From the NCBI GenBank assembly GCA_001282665.1, contig LN874947.1:507563-571562 (forward strand): 64,000 nt of DNA, written 5' to 3'. Positions 1-7,961 of this stretch are shown here, piece after piece (position 1 is the first letter of the stretch; each line of letters starts with the position of its first letter). The notes beneath the pieces were generated by a model, which was not told the origin of the DNA, ran no database searches, and saw only the letters and a list, made by a program, of their open reading frames with translations. The stretch comes from Clostridiales bacterium mt11. GTDB taxonomy: Bacteria; Bacillota; Clostridia; Tissierellales; Tepidimicrobiaceae. A program made the translations under genes and the position numbers.

Positions 1-101
1 GTAAATAGCTGTTTTTTTACGAGGAATCCTTCTGCTTGTAATTTTTTTTCAATTTCTGTTGCTAATTCTAAACCTGTTGCCAAATAAACCGCAGTCCACA
101 T
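1..101 (-). CDS. Small conserved clostridial protein, 3' end outside window
   Basis: The first 33 codons are visible, starting MWTAVYLATGLELATEIEKK and running off the left edge. An AGGAGAG ribosome site lies 8 bases before the ATG. I recall short proteins of about 60-70 residues with this kind of opening (MWTVVYIA...) between dnaE and pfkA in Clostridia; their function is not known to me. It is downstream of dnaE on the same strand, separated by 169 bases, where a TATAAT-like -10 (168-173, minus) may serve it. Family membership is from memory. Confidence 0.6.
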   Translation of the reverse strand, partial: MWTAVYLATGLELATEIEKKLQAEGFLVKKQLF

Positions 102-270
102 TTTTAGCACTCTCCTAACCAAATTATAGATGTTAAGAATTCGTCTTTTTAATTCTTCATACTTTACATTATAACACAAAAGATTATTGTTTTATAAAAA
201 AGGCTTCTATTGAAACATTTTTTTATTTAATAAATCATTTTTCGAAATTTTCCATACAAAATTTATTACA

Positions 271-3200
271 TTAGGAAACTTTTACATTATCCTCTCCTAA
301 TATTTTTATCAATTCGGTAAATAGGGACTTCTGTTCCATATCAACCCATAATTCCCTCTGCGCCATGACCGTTTTTCCTTCTTCTTCTAGATATACATAT
401 ACTGGTGTTTCACCCCTAAACTTGAAGAGTACTTCTTTTATTAGGCTAAAGGTATTTAAGGATTTTCCTTTAGATATCTTTAGATATACTTTCCCTTTTT
501 TATATTTATTTAATGGGCTAATCTTTTCGCATATTATCTTTGGCTCTTCTTCCTCATTTAAACTTATCTTCCCTTCAATTACTACTAGACTATCTTCTTC
601 TATTAATCTACTGTATCTATCATAGGTAGTTGGAAACACTATACATTCTACTGCACCATATAGATCTTCTAATGTTATAAATGCCATCATATTATTATTC
701 TTAGTTATTTTATTCTTCTTGGAAATAATAATTCCTCCAATAGTAGCTCTTTTTCCATCCATATTTCTACTTAAAGTTTCTCCCACTTCGTCTTGATGCT
801 CAAATAGTTCTGATGTATTAATGGTAGATATACTGTCTAGCTCCTGTTCATAGGGTTTTAGAGGATGACCACTAATATAGATTCCCAGCATCTCTTTTTC
901 CATTGAAAGTAATGTTTTTTGGTTAAATTCATTTAAGTTTGGTAAATTATCCTCAGTAACCTTAGTATCTATGGTTTCAAACATTGAAAATTGTCCTTCT
1001 ATATTCCTTTTTCTATCTTCATGTATTCCATCCATAGTCTTCTCAAAGATAGCTAAAAGCTGAGCCCGATTTCCTCCTAGACTATTCATAGCTCCACATT
1101 TTATTAGACTTTCCACTGCTCTTTTATTTATCACAGAGGAATCAATGTTTTCTATTCTCTCACAAAACTCTGTAAAACTATTGAATGGTCCTTCTTGTCT
1201 TGCATCTACTATTGCTTCTATAAAGCCTTCTCCTACATTCTTTACTGCCATCAATCCAAATCTTATCTTTCCATCTACTACAGTAAATTTTTTATAGCTC
1301 TCATTTATATCTGGAGGCAGTATTTCTATGCCTAACTTCTTGCACTCTTGTATATATAAGGACACCGAGTTGGTACTTCCCATTACGCTGCTTATGAGAG
1401 CAGCCATAAATTCTACAGGATAATAATGTTTGAGCCATGCTGTCCTATAGGCTACTACTGCATAGGCTGCCGAATGGCTTTTATTGAAAGCATACTTAGC
1501 AAAGTCGATCATCAAATTATATATCTCATTAGCAGACTTTTCATCTACGCCATTTCTAACTGCACCTTTAATTATTACTCGACCTTCTTCGTCGGTTTCT
1601 CCATATATGAATCGCTTCCGTTCTTCCTCCATTACATCCATCTTTTTCTTACTCATAGCTCGTCTTACTAAATCTGCCCTTCCCATGGAAAATCCACCGA
1701 TATCTCTTACAATCTGCATTACCTGTTCCTGATACACAATACAACCATAAGTGACGTCTAGTATAGGTTTAAGCTTAGGATGCAGATACTCTATGTCATC
1801 AGGATTATTTTTATTTTCAATATATTGAGGAATTTGATTCATAGGTCCTGGTCTAAATAAGGAATTAGCTGCTATTAAGTTTTCAAACATATTAGGTTTT
1901 AATTCCTTTAAAAACTGTCGCATACCAGCAGATTCAAATTGGAATACTCCTAATGTTTCCCCTTTGGTAAACATCTTTAAAACATCAGGATCATCATAGG
2001 TAAAATCTGAAAAATCTATTTTTAATCCATAGTTTTTTTCAATCAAATTTACTGCATCACGGATTACAGTAAGAGTCCTAAGCCCTAAAAAGTCCATCTT
2101 AAGTAATCCTAACTCCTCTAATTCCGTCATATTGAATTGAGTCGTTATGGCGTCTTTATTTCTTGATAGAGGTACATAGTTTGTAATTGGCTCTTTAGCT
2201 ATTACCACTCCAGCTGCATGAGTAGAAGTATGTCTTGGCAGTCCTTCTACTGCAAGTGCTAAGTCGATTAAGTTCTTTACTTCTGCTTTGGACTCATAGG
2301 CTTCTCTTAAAGTTCGGTTTACATCCAAAGCCTTAGATATAGTCATGCCAAGCTCCATAGGTATTTGTTTAGCAATATAGTCCACTTCTCCATAGGACAT
2401 ATTAATAGCTCTTCCTACATCTCGTATAGCACCACGAGCCGCCATGGTACCAAATGTAGCGATTTGAGCCACTCTATCTTCTCCATACTTTTCCACCACA
2501 TAATCTATTACTTCTTCTCGTCTCTCATAGCAAAAATCTATATCTATATCAGGCATAGACACCCTTTCAGGGTTTAAAAACCTTTCAAATAGTAGATCAT
2601 ATCTTAAAGGATCTATATCTATAATGCCTAAAGCATAGGACACTATACTTCCTGCTGCTGAGCCTCTCCCCGGTCCTACTGCTATACCATTATCTTTTGC
2701 AAATTTAATGAAATCCCAAACGATCAAAAAATAATCCGTATATCCCATTTGGGTTATGGTACTGAATTCAAAATCAAACCTTTCTTTTATTTCCGGGGTA
2801 ATTACCTCATACCTTTTATAAAGCCCCTCTATACAAAGTTCTTTTAAATATTCGACATTGGTATATCCCTCTGGTATTTCATATCTAGGTAAATGCAATG
2901 TATCAAAATCTATTTCCACATTACACCTTTCTCCAATTTTTACGGTGTTTTCTAAAGCTCCATCAAAATCTCCTAAGATGCTTTTCATCTCATCATAGGA
3001 TTTTAAATAAAACTCATTAGATGGAAACTTCATTCTATCATCTTCATCTATGGTTTTCCCCGTTTGAATACATAGGAGTACATCATGAACTATTGCATCT
3101 TCTTTTCTCAAATAATGAATATCGTTAGTAGCTACTAATGGTATACCCGTTTCATTACTAATTTTTACAATTTGCTCATTGACCCGTTTTTGTTCCATCA

Positions 3201-3741
3201 TTCCATGGTCTTGTAATTCTAAAAAGAAATTGTTTTGTCCAAAAATTTTATTATATTTAAGGGCTATTTCTTTAGCCTTATTATAGTTACCATTTAATAG
3301 ATATTGCTGTACTTCCCCCCCTAGACATGCACTCAAAGCTATAATTCCTTCACTATACTTTTCCAATATATCGTGGTCAACTCTAGGTTTATAATAGAAG
3401 CCATTTACATATCCTTCTGAAACTATCTTCATTAAATTAGAATATCCAATATTGTTTTCAGCCAATAGCACTAGATGATATTGACTTTTATCCTTTGGTT
3501 CCTTCTCAGTATATTTATTCATAGCCACATAGACCTCAGAGCCTAAGATGGGTTTGATTCCCTTTCTCTTGGCTTGTTTATAGAACTCTATCACTCCGAA
3601 CATGGAACCATGATCCGTTATAGCTATAGTATCCATACCTAATTCCTTTGTTCTATCTAAAAGATCTCCAATTCTACTGGAGCCATCTAATAAGCTATAT
3701 TCTGTATGGACATGGAGGTGAACAAACTTATCTTTAATCAT
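271..3741 (-). CDS. dnaE: DNA polymerase III alpha subunit, DnaE type
   Basis: Replicative DNA polymerase of 1156 residues, acting at the fork. An N-terminal PHP domain opens with HLHVHTEYSLLDG (about 8-20) and ITDHG; the polymerase active site PDIDIDF (about 397-403) supplies the catalytic aspartates; GPGRGSAAGS precedes it (about 356-365). A C-terminal OB-fold region follows at about 985-1065 (ATIGGIIISKK...). There is no inserted 3'-5' exonuclease domain, so this is DnaE rather than PolC; Firmicutes usually carry both. The length is normal for the DnaE1 group. The ATG is preceded by AGGAAGGA. A position near whiA/HPr and before pfkA is common in Clostridia. Confidence 0.97.
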   Translation of the reverse strand: MIKDKFVHLHVHTEYSLLDGSSRIGDLLDRTKELGMDTIAITDHGSMFGVIEFYKQAKRKGIKPILGSEVYVAMNKYTEKEPKDKSQYHLVLLAENNIGYSNLMKIVSEGYVNGFYYKPRVDHDILEKYSEGIIALSACLGGEVQQYLLNGNYNKAKEIALKYNKIFGQNNFFLELQDHGMMEQKRVNEQIVKISNETGIPLVATNDIHYLRKEDAIVHDVLLCIQTGKTIDEDDRMKFPSNEFYLKSYDEMKSILGDFDGALENTVKIGERCNVEIDFDTLHLPRYEIPEGYTNVEYLKELCIEGLYKRYEVITPEIKERFDFEFSTITQMGYTDYFLIVWDFIKFAKDNGIAVGPGRGSAAGSIVSYALGIIDIDPLRYDLLFERFLNPERVSMPDIDIDFCYERREEVIDYVVEKYGEDRVAQIATFGTMAARGAIRDVGRAINMSYGEVDYIAKQIPMELGMTISKALDVNRTLREAYESKAEVKNLIDLALAVEGLPRHTSTHAAGVVIAKEPITNYVPLSRNKDAITTQFNMTELEELGLLKMDFLGLRTLTVIRDAVNLIEKNYGLKIDFSDFTYDDPDVLKMFTKGETLGVFQFESAGMRQFLKELKPNMFENLIAANSLFRPGPMNQIPQYIENKNNPDDIEYLHPKLKPILDVTYGCIVYQEQVMQIVRDIGGFSMGRADLVRRAMSKKKMDVMEEERKRFIYGETDEEGRVIIKGAVRNGVDEKSANEIYNLMIDFAKYAFNKSHSAAYAVVAYRTAWLKHYYPVEFMAALISSVMGSTNSVSLYIQECKKLGIEILPPDINESYKKFTVVDGKIRFGLMAVKNVGEGFIEAIVDARQEGPFNSFTEFCERIENIDSSVINKRAVESLIKCGAMNSLGGNRAQLLAIFEKTMDGIHEDRKRNIEGQFSMFETIDTKVTEDNLPNLNEFNQKTLLSMEKEMLGIYISGHPLKPYEQELDSISTINTSELFEHQDEVGETLSRNMDGKRATIGGIIISKKNKITKNNNMMAFITLEDLYGAVECIVFPTTYDRYSRLIEEDSLVVIEGKISLNEEEEPKIICEKISPLNKYKKGKVYLKISKGKSLNTFSLIKEVLFKFRGETPVYVYLEEEGKTVMAQRELWVDMEQKSLFTELIKILGEDNVKVS

Positions 3742-3801
3742 AATAAAATCCTTCCTAAATATATTTATAATTTTATTTTATCATAAATAGAAATAAATAA
3801 A

Positions 3802-3821
3802 ACTCCCAGTTTAATGGGAGT
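3802..3821 (-). terminator. Terminator of the PadR-YidC2 operon
   Basis: Perfect 8-bp stem ACTCCCAT/ATGGGAGT-type hairpin (ACTCCCA...TGGGAGT) followed on the minus strand by TTTATTTATTT, 15 bases after the stop of the YidC-like gene. Confidence 0.75.
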
Positions 3822-3836
3822 ATTGTTCATTTCTAT

Positions 3837-4469
3837 TTAATTTAAACATTTCCTTCTAATATAAAACCTATAGACCAATTCTTCCATAAAAGAAAATATA
3901 CTAGAAGTTATAAGATATATACCTACACCTACAGGTGCTTTACCTACAAATAATATACTAATGATGGCTGTCATTAGTATATTAGGTTTTTCGACTTTAA
4001 TATTATCACCAACTCTAAAATATGGTATATATGAAATTAAGCTTGGACACAAATTAGCTATTAAATATATGATGGGCAGTATAAAATATTTATCTGGTAA
4101 TTTTATATTAGTAACCCAAGGAATAAGTATAGTGCTTACTTCTACTGGCAGCCTTATAATGGTTAAGTATAGTGACGATATAATTGGCAGCTGTAACAAG
4201 CTTACAAAACAACCTAACATGCTTTTAGCACTTTCCTCATAGTGCTTTTTAAGTTCTTTATCCAACTTTTCCTTATCATTTTTATATTTCACCTTTATAT
4301 CTTCCATCTTTTTAGATATCTCCTGTTGTCTAGTCAAACTTATCTTTTGCTTTATGGATATAGGTAGTAAAATAACTTTAACGGCTATAGTCAACAGTAC
4401 TATTGCTAAACCCCAGTCTCCAGTAAAGGTAAATATACGTTTTAATAGATTGTTAAAAATAGTAACCAT
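3837..4469 (-). CDS. YidC/Oxa1-family membrane protein insertase, short second type
   Basis: A 210-residue member of the YidC/Oxa1/Alb3 family, which helps insert proteins into the cytoplasmic membrane. Family features visible: opening amphipathic segment then GDWGLAIVLLTIAVKVILLP (TM1), a charged cytoplasmic hairpin rich in K/E (about 40-80), then QLPIISSLYLTI and further hydrophobic segments near 135-155 and 165-190. The basic residue expected in the groove may be the K in TM1. There is no signal peptide or lipobox Cys, and no large extracellular domain. It is not next to rnpA/rpmH, where the main yidC normally lies, so it is likely a second copy. GGAGGTG precedes the ATG by 5 bases. Third gene of a PadR operon. 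Confidence 0.85.
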   Translation of the reverse strand: MVTIFNNLLKRIFTFTGDWGLAIVLLTIAVKVILLPISIKQKISLTRQQEISKKMEDIKVKYKNDKEKLDKELKKHYEESAKSMLGCFVSLLQLPIISSLYLTIIRLPVEVSTILIPWVTNIKLPDKYFILPIIYLIANLCPSLISYIPYFRVGDNIKVEKPNILMTAIISILFVGKAPVGVGIYLITSSIFSFMEELVYRFYIRRKCLN

Positions 4470-4487
4470 TAAGACACCTCCAGCTAA

Positions 4488-5189
4488 TTAATCTTTTATC
4501 TTTGATATATCCATCTTATACATAGTTAATCCTACAAATATGACCACAACTGTTACTAAATATAATGGATTGTTATATAGGTTTATTCCATGTTTAGCCA
4601 TATCAATACCGTGTATCTTTCTAAGATTACTAAATACTAGCATTGGAATTATTATAGCCATCCAAGATACAAAATTTATAGCTCTTAGTCGCTCTTTTCT
4701 TATGACAATCTTCTTAGAAATCATTAAGGGGTTAAGTGAATGACTATATCTTCTTGAATAAGGGATGACAATGAATGAAATAGAAAGAGAAAATATTATA
4801 CCCTCTAAAGATATGAATAGATCTTTACCTCCGTATTTTATCCAATTGACTCCAGCAATTACTATGATTATTCCTAAGAAATAGAATATGGATTTCTGAA
4901 GATAATCTGCCACTTTATAAGCTTTAGACTGGTAGCTTTCATACTCCTTAATAATTTCATCACAAAAAACTTCGTAATCCTTTCCAATAAATAAATCTAC
5001 TAGTTTATCCTCCGCTTGGGATTGTAATAACATATCCATTATCTGCTGAAGCACTTCTTCTTTTTCTATTTCTCTTAAATCACTACCCTTAATGTAATAT
5101 GTCATATTTTTAAATAACAAATAATTGGTTTTATTAAGTTTTTTTTGTTCTTTGAGTCTAATTCTTTTTAATTTTAATTCCAAAAACAT
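4488..5189 (-). CDS. Membrane protein of a PadR operon (DUF1129/DUF1048-like)
   Basis: 233 residues with the chosen ATG at 5189, which has GGAGGG six bases upstream and begins two bases after the padR stop; a longer reading to 5237 would overlap padR by 46 bases and lacks a site. The N-terminal half is soluble and acidic with a helical region (EKEEVLQQIMDMLLQSQAED) like the cytoplasmic part of DUF1700/DUF1129 proteins, which commonly follow PadR regulators. Four hydrophobic segments follow (about 95-115, 125-145, 180-200, 210-228). The function is unknown; the layout suggests a membrane partner controlled by PadR and co-made with the YidC-like insertase. Family name is tentative. Confidence 0.7.
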   Translation of the reverse strand: MFLELKLKRIRLKEQKKLNKTNYLLFKNMTYYIKGSDLREIEKEEVLQQIMDMLLQSQAEDKLVDLFIGKDYEVFCDEIIKEYESYQSKAYKVADYLQKSIFYFLGIIIVIAGVNWIKYGGKDLFISLEGIIFSLSISFIVIPYSRRYSHSLNPLMISKKIVIRKERLRAINFVSWMAIIIPMLVFSNLRKIHGIDMAKHGINLYNNPLYLVTVVVIFVGLTMYKMDISKIKD

Positions 5190-5191
5190 AA

Positions 5192-5512
5192 TCATCCCTC
5201 CAATACCCTTTCTACATTTCTTTTTATCTCCTGCCATGAATATGTGAAATTTTCCAGTTCAGTAATTCCTTCATCGGTAATATGATAGTATTTTCTCATA
5301 GGTCCAAAAGGGGATTTTTCCATACTAGCACCTAGATGCCCTTTCTTCTCAAGTCTAATAAGTATGGGATAAACACTGCTTTCAGAAATATCCTCAAATC
5401 CGTATTCCATCAGCTTCTCCACTATTTCATAGCCATATGTTTTATTTTTTTCTATTATTTTTAAAATACATCCTTCTAATAAACCTTTAAGCATTTGAGT
5501 ATTGTTTGCCAT
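5192..5512 (-). CDS. PadR-family transcriptional regulator
   Basis: 106 residues: a winged-helix DNA-binding domain with the PadR pattern LLEGCILKIIEKNKTYGYEI, then SESSVYPILIRLEKKGHL (recognition helix) and KYYHITDEG (wing). The short length puts it in the subfamily with little C-terminal domain. PadR proteins are usually repressors that answer to small molecules or membrane stress. It is the first gene of a three-gene operon with the DUF1129-like membrane protein and a YidC homologue. Its promoter carries two copies of AATACA(A/T)AGTAG, likely its own operator. AGGTG precedes the ATG. Confidence 0.9.
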   Translation of the reverse strand: MANNTQMLKGLLEGCILKIIEKNKTYGYEIVEKLMEYGFEDISESSVYPILIRLEKKGHLGASMEKSPFGPMRKYYHITDEGITELENFTYSWQEIKRNVERVLEG

Positions 5513-5519
5513 ATTTACA

Positions 5520-5578
5520 CCTACTTTGTATTACATAATAGTATCTAATTTAATGATATATTAACTACTATGTATTGT
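5520..5578 (-). promoter_or_regulatory. Paired candidate PadR operator repeats
   Basis: Two direct repeats on the minus strand, AATACATAGTAG (about 5565-5576) within the promoter spacer and AATACAAAGTAG (about 5521-5532) just before the padR ribosome site, differ at one base. Binding at both would cover the promoter and the start of the transcript. That PadR binds here is inferred from position and repetition only. Confidence 0.5.
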
Positions 5579-5581
5579 CAA
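5553..5581 (-). promoter_or_regulatory. Sigma-A promoter of the padR operon
   Basis: Minus strand: -35 TTGACA (5576-5581), 17-base spacer, -10 TATCAT (5553-5558). It stands 40 bases upstream of the padR ATG. The spacer contains one copy of the candidate PadR operator repeat. Confidence 0.7.
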
Positions 5582-5708
5582 GTAGCTGAGTAAAAATATC
5601 TTTATAAAGAATTGTAAAAGAACCATTTTTCTATGTTCCAATAATTAAATATTTATTATTTCTCTTTTTATGATAAAATAAGTATATTAAATAATTTGGA
5701 GGTTTAAA

Positions 5709-6095
5709 ATGAAGGATATAATTGTTACAAATAACAGATATGTATATGAAAAATATAAAGATGATTTCAAAATCAAATTTGATGAAAATTTTACTTATTT
5801 AGATGTAATAAAATATGTAAGAGATAAGATTCATGAAGGATACAAGTTAACCACTCACCCATTATCTGGTAGCGTTAAACCTAATGAAACCCCTTATAAA
5901 ACCATAATGATAAGCAATGATAAAAGTGCTTTGGATTATGATAGCTTAGCTATTATCGAAGATAGCATTGCTACAGCTAAAAAGTTTATGAACAATAAAC
6001 CTACTCCTGACTGGACTGAGAGTGTCCTTGATGACTTTAGAGTAATAGATTTGTCCTTAATAGAAAATGTAATCAAAAAGATGACACATATATAA
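5709..6095 (+). CDS. grdX: GrdX-family protein
   Basis: 128 residues matching my recollection of GrdX: N-terminal IVTNNRYVYEKY, then YLDVIKYVRDKIHEGYKL, the hallmark THPLSGSVKPNETPYKTI, and LDYDSLAIIEDSIATAKKF. GrdX is a small protein often encoded at the start of glycine/sarcosine/betaine reductase operons; its biochemical role is not established. Here it stands alone: no thioredoxin, grdA, grdB, grdC or grdE is nearby. GGAGG lies six bases before the ATG. Divergent from padR and convergent with HPr. Confidence 0.85.
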   Translation: MKDIIVTNNRYVYEKYKDDFKIKFDENFTYLDVIKYVRDKIHEGYKLTTHPLSGSVKPNETPYKTIMISNDKSALDYDSLAIIEDSIATAKKFMNNKPTPDWTESVLDDFRVIDLSLIENVIKKMTHI

Positions 6096-6096
6096 A

Positions 6097-6117
6097 TCAG
6101 GGGATTTCCTCCCCTGA
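6097..6117. terminator. Terminator between grdX and HPr
   Basis: Hairpin TCAGGGG...CCCCTGA with a 7-base loop starting one base after the grdX stop; the plus-strand side continues into a T-rich run, and the gene ends face each other, so it may serve both. Confidence 0.65.
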
Positions 6118-6141
6118 ACTCTAACTTTTATTATTTGCCTT

Positions 6142-6408
6142 TTAAGCATCTTGTAGACCATATTCTACTAATTTAGCTAATTCCTCACTAGCTTCTTTCT
6201 CATCTTCTCCATCTACTATCAAGATTATTTCTTCTCCGTTGAAAGCTCCTAGGGACATGACTCCCATTATGCTTTTACCATCTACCCTTATTCCTTTTAA
6301 TTCAATATAAACATCACTAGTAAATTTATTTGCTGTTTGTACGAATAGTGCAGCAGGTCTTGCGTGCAAACCCACTTCATTATTAAGTATTACTTTTTTC
6401 GTTATCAA
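6142..6408 (-). CDS. ptsH: HPr phosphocarrier protein
   Basis: 88 residues. HPr passes phosphate from enzyme I to PTS permeases and, when phosphorylated on Ser46, is the co-repressor of CcpA-type carbon catabolite control. Both sites are present: His15 in GLHARPAA and Ser46 in GKSIMGVMSLG. In Bacillus the paralogue beside whiA is Crh, which lacks His15; here the histidine is kept, so this can be a full HPr. It begins with TTG, overlapping the whiA stop by 4 bases (TATTGATA), with AAAGGAG 8 bases upstream, implying translational coupling. HprK, its kinase, lies at 18772-19725. Enzyme I is not in the window. Confidence 0.92.
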   Translation of the reverse strand: MITKKVILNNEVGLHARPAALFVQTANKFTSDVYIELKGIRVDGKSIMGVMSLGAFNGEEIILIVDGEDEKEASEELAKLVEYGLQDA

Positions 6409-7367
6409 TACTTTTTCTCCTTTCTTTTTAGTTCTTCTGCAATTTCCTCTATTTTTCTGAACCTATGATTAACCCCAGATTTCCCTACAGGCGGATTTAG
6501 TTTTGTACCCAGTTCTTTTAAACTGGCTTCTCTGTATTCTAGCCTTAGTAAAGCGATTTCCTGTAAGTTCTTTGGAAGTTTTTTAATTCCAATTCTATTG
6601 TCTATATATTCAATATTTTCAACTTGTCTTAAAGATGCATCTATAGTCTTCCCAAGATTAGCTGTTTCACAATTTACAAGTCTATTGATATTGTTCCTTA
6701 CATCTTTAAATACCCTAATATCTTCAAATTTTAACAGAGCTTGATGAGCTCCCATTATATTCAATATATCTACTAGCTGCTCTCCTTCTTTTATATATAC
6801 TACATAATTATCTTTCCTAATAACTATTTTAGAGCTTAAATCAAAAGAATTTATTATATTTGAAAGATCTAATCCATGTTCTTCACTATTGGTGACAAAT
6901 TCCATGTGATAGGTTTTTTCAGGATTGCTTATGGAACCGCCACCTAGAAAGGCACCTCTAATGTAGGCCCTTTTACAACATCTATTTTTAATCAGATTTT
7001 CTGGAATCTTATAGCTAGCATCATAAAAGCCTATATCTTCATTAGTTAAAAATCCTACATCTTCTAATATCGCTTTAGTTATATCGGTACTATTTATAAC
7101 TATTAGATAATTATTATTTTTCTTTAACTGTCTATTTCTTCTTACCATAACCTCAACATCTGTATTATATAACATCTTTAGTAAGGTAAATATTCTTCTT
7201 GCTATGGCAGCATTTTCTGTAGCAAATTTTAAATTAACCCTTCTCATTCCACTTATTTGAATTGTGCCACACATTCTCACAATGGCTGCTAATTCAGCTA
7301 TTGCACAGCATCTACTTTCAATGGGTAGCCTAGATAATTCATTTTTTGTTGTTGATGAAAAAGACAT
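6405..7367 (-). CDS. whiA: WhiA, DNA-binding cell-division/sporulation regulator
   Basis: 320 residues, the usual length. WhiA joins a degenerate LAGLIDADG homing-endonuclease-like domain (about 80-190; RAYIRGAFLGGGSISNPEK) to a C-terminal helix-turn-helix (about 220-310; LPKNLQEIALLRLEYREASL then SGVNHRFRKIEEIAE). The nuclease catalytic residues are not expected in this family. It acts on division and chromosome segregation in Firmicutes and on sporulation in actinobacteria. AGGAGAG precedes the ATG. It follows the nudix gene by 16 bases and overlaps HPr, as in the conserved rapZ-yvcK-whiA block, but here the M42 peptidase and another gene separate it from yvcK. Confidence 0.95.
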   Translation of the reverse strand: MSFSSTTKNELSRLPIESRCCAIAELAAIVRMCGTIQISGMRRVNLKFATENAAIARRIFTLLKMLYNTDVEVMVRRNRQLKKNNNYLIVINSTDITKAILEDVGFLTNEDIGFYDASYKIPENLIKNRCCKRAYIRGAFLGGGSISNPEKTYHMEFVTNSEEHGLDLSNIINSFDLSSKIVIRKDNYVVYIKEGEQLVDILNIMGAHQALLKFEDIRVFKDVRNNINRLVNCETANLGKTIDASLRQVENIEYIDNRIGIKKLPKNLQEIALLRLEYREASLKELGTKLNPPVGKSGVNHRFRKIEEIAEELKRKEKKY

Positions 7368-7383
7368 TCTATCTCTCCTAAAC

Positions 7384-7797
7384 TCAAATATTAGTTTTCA
7401 TTAGCATTAATGCCTTATCGATTATTTTTCTTTCATCGTCATATTTTACTAAATCTATAACCTTATCTATATGAACAAATGTAGCTTCTGCAAAGCCTTC
7501 ATTTTTTTGAGGAACAGACTCCATATTATTGGTTTTCATTAGATACCAATGAACAGTCTTATAAACGGTTTCATTTCCCTTTAGATTTTTATAGGTATAA
7601 TGGACCATACCAACATACTTAATAATCTCTGCTTTTACTCCACTCTCCTCTAAAACTTCCCTTAAAGCAGCTTCTCTAAAATCTTCCTTTTCTTCAACTC
7701 TGCCCTTTGGTAATACCCAATCTCCATTAAATTTTTTAAGCAGTAAAACCGTGTTGCCAAATATTACAACACCTCCAGCACTTACCTCCTCCAACAT
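7384..7797 (-). CDS. NUDIX hydrolase
   Basis: 137 residues with the ATG at 7797, which has GGAG 9 bases upstream; an earlier ATG at 7827 has no ribosome site. The complete Nudix box GX5EX7REVXEEXGV is present as GRVEEKEDFREAALREVLEESGV split over about 42-64. The protein resembles the Ap4A/diphosphoinositol or (d)NTP hydrolase group but the substrate cannot be told. Nudix genes are often next to whiA/yvcK. It sits 16 bases before whiA, so the pair are probably co-transcribed. Confidence 0.88.
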   Translation of the reverse strand: MLEEVSAGGVVIFGNTVLLLKKFNGDWVLPKGRVEEKEDFREAALREVLEESGVKAEIIKYVGMVHYTYKNLKGNETVYKTVHWYLMKTNNMESVPQKNEGFAEATFVHIDKVIDLVKYDDERKIIDKALMLMKTNI

Positions 7798-7961
7798 TGA
7801 AACCAACTCCCATATATTAACAATCATTTGAATTATTTAATAAATCATGTGGATATTAAAATCATTATACTATAAAAATAAAGATTATGCTAAAGTATTT
7901 TAATTATTAATCATAATGTAGTATTATAGTATTAAAGTATGCTTTAAGAGGAGGTTTGTTT

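Noticed and set aside
365..625. Plus-strand open frame inside dnaE
   Set aside because: Antisense shadow of a strongly supported gene; low-complexity serine/leucine composition and no ribosome site. The same applies to other antisense frames over uvrA, PFOR, M16C and yitT.
5192..5237. Long start of the DUF1129-like gene at 5237
   Set aside because: It overlaps padR by 46 bases and has no ribosome site; the ATG at 5189 has GGAGGG at ideal spacing.
4488..5512. PadR and YidC genes as a bacteriocin cluster
   Set aside because: No precursor peptide, modification enzyme or ABC exporter is near.
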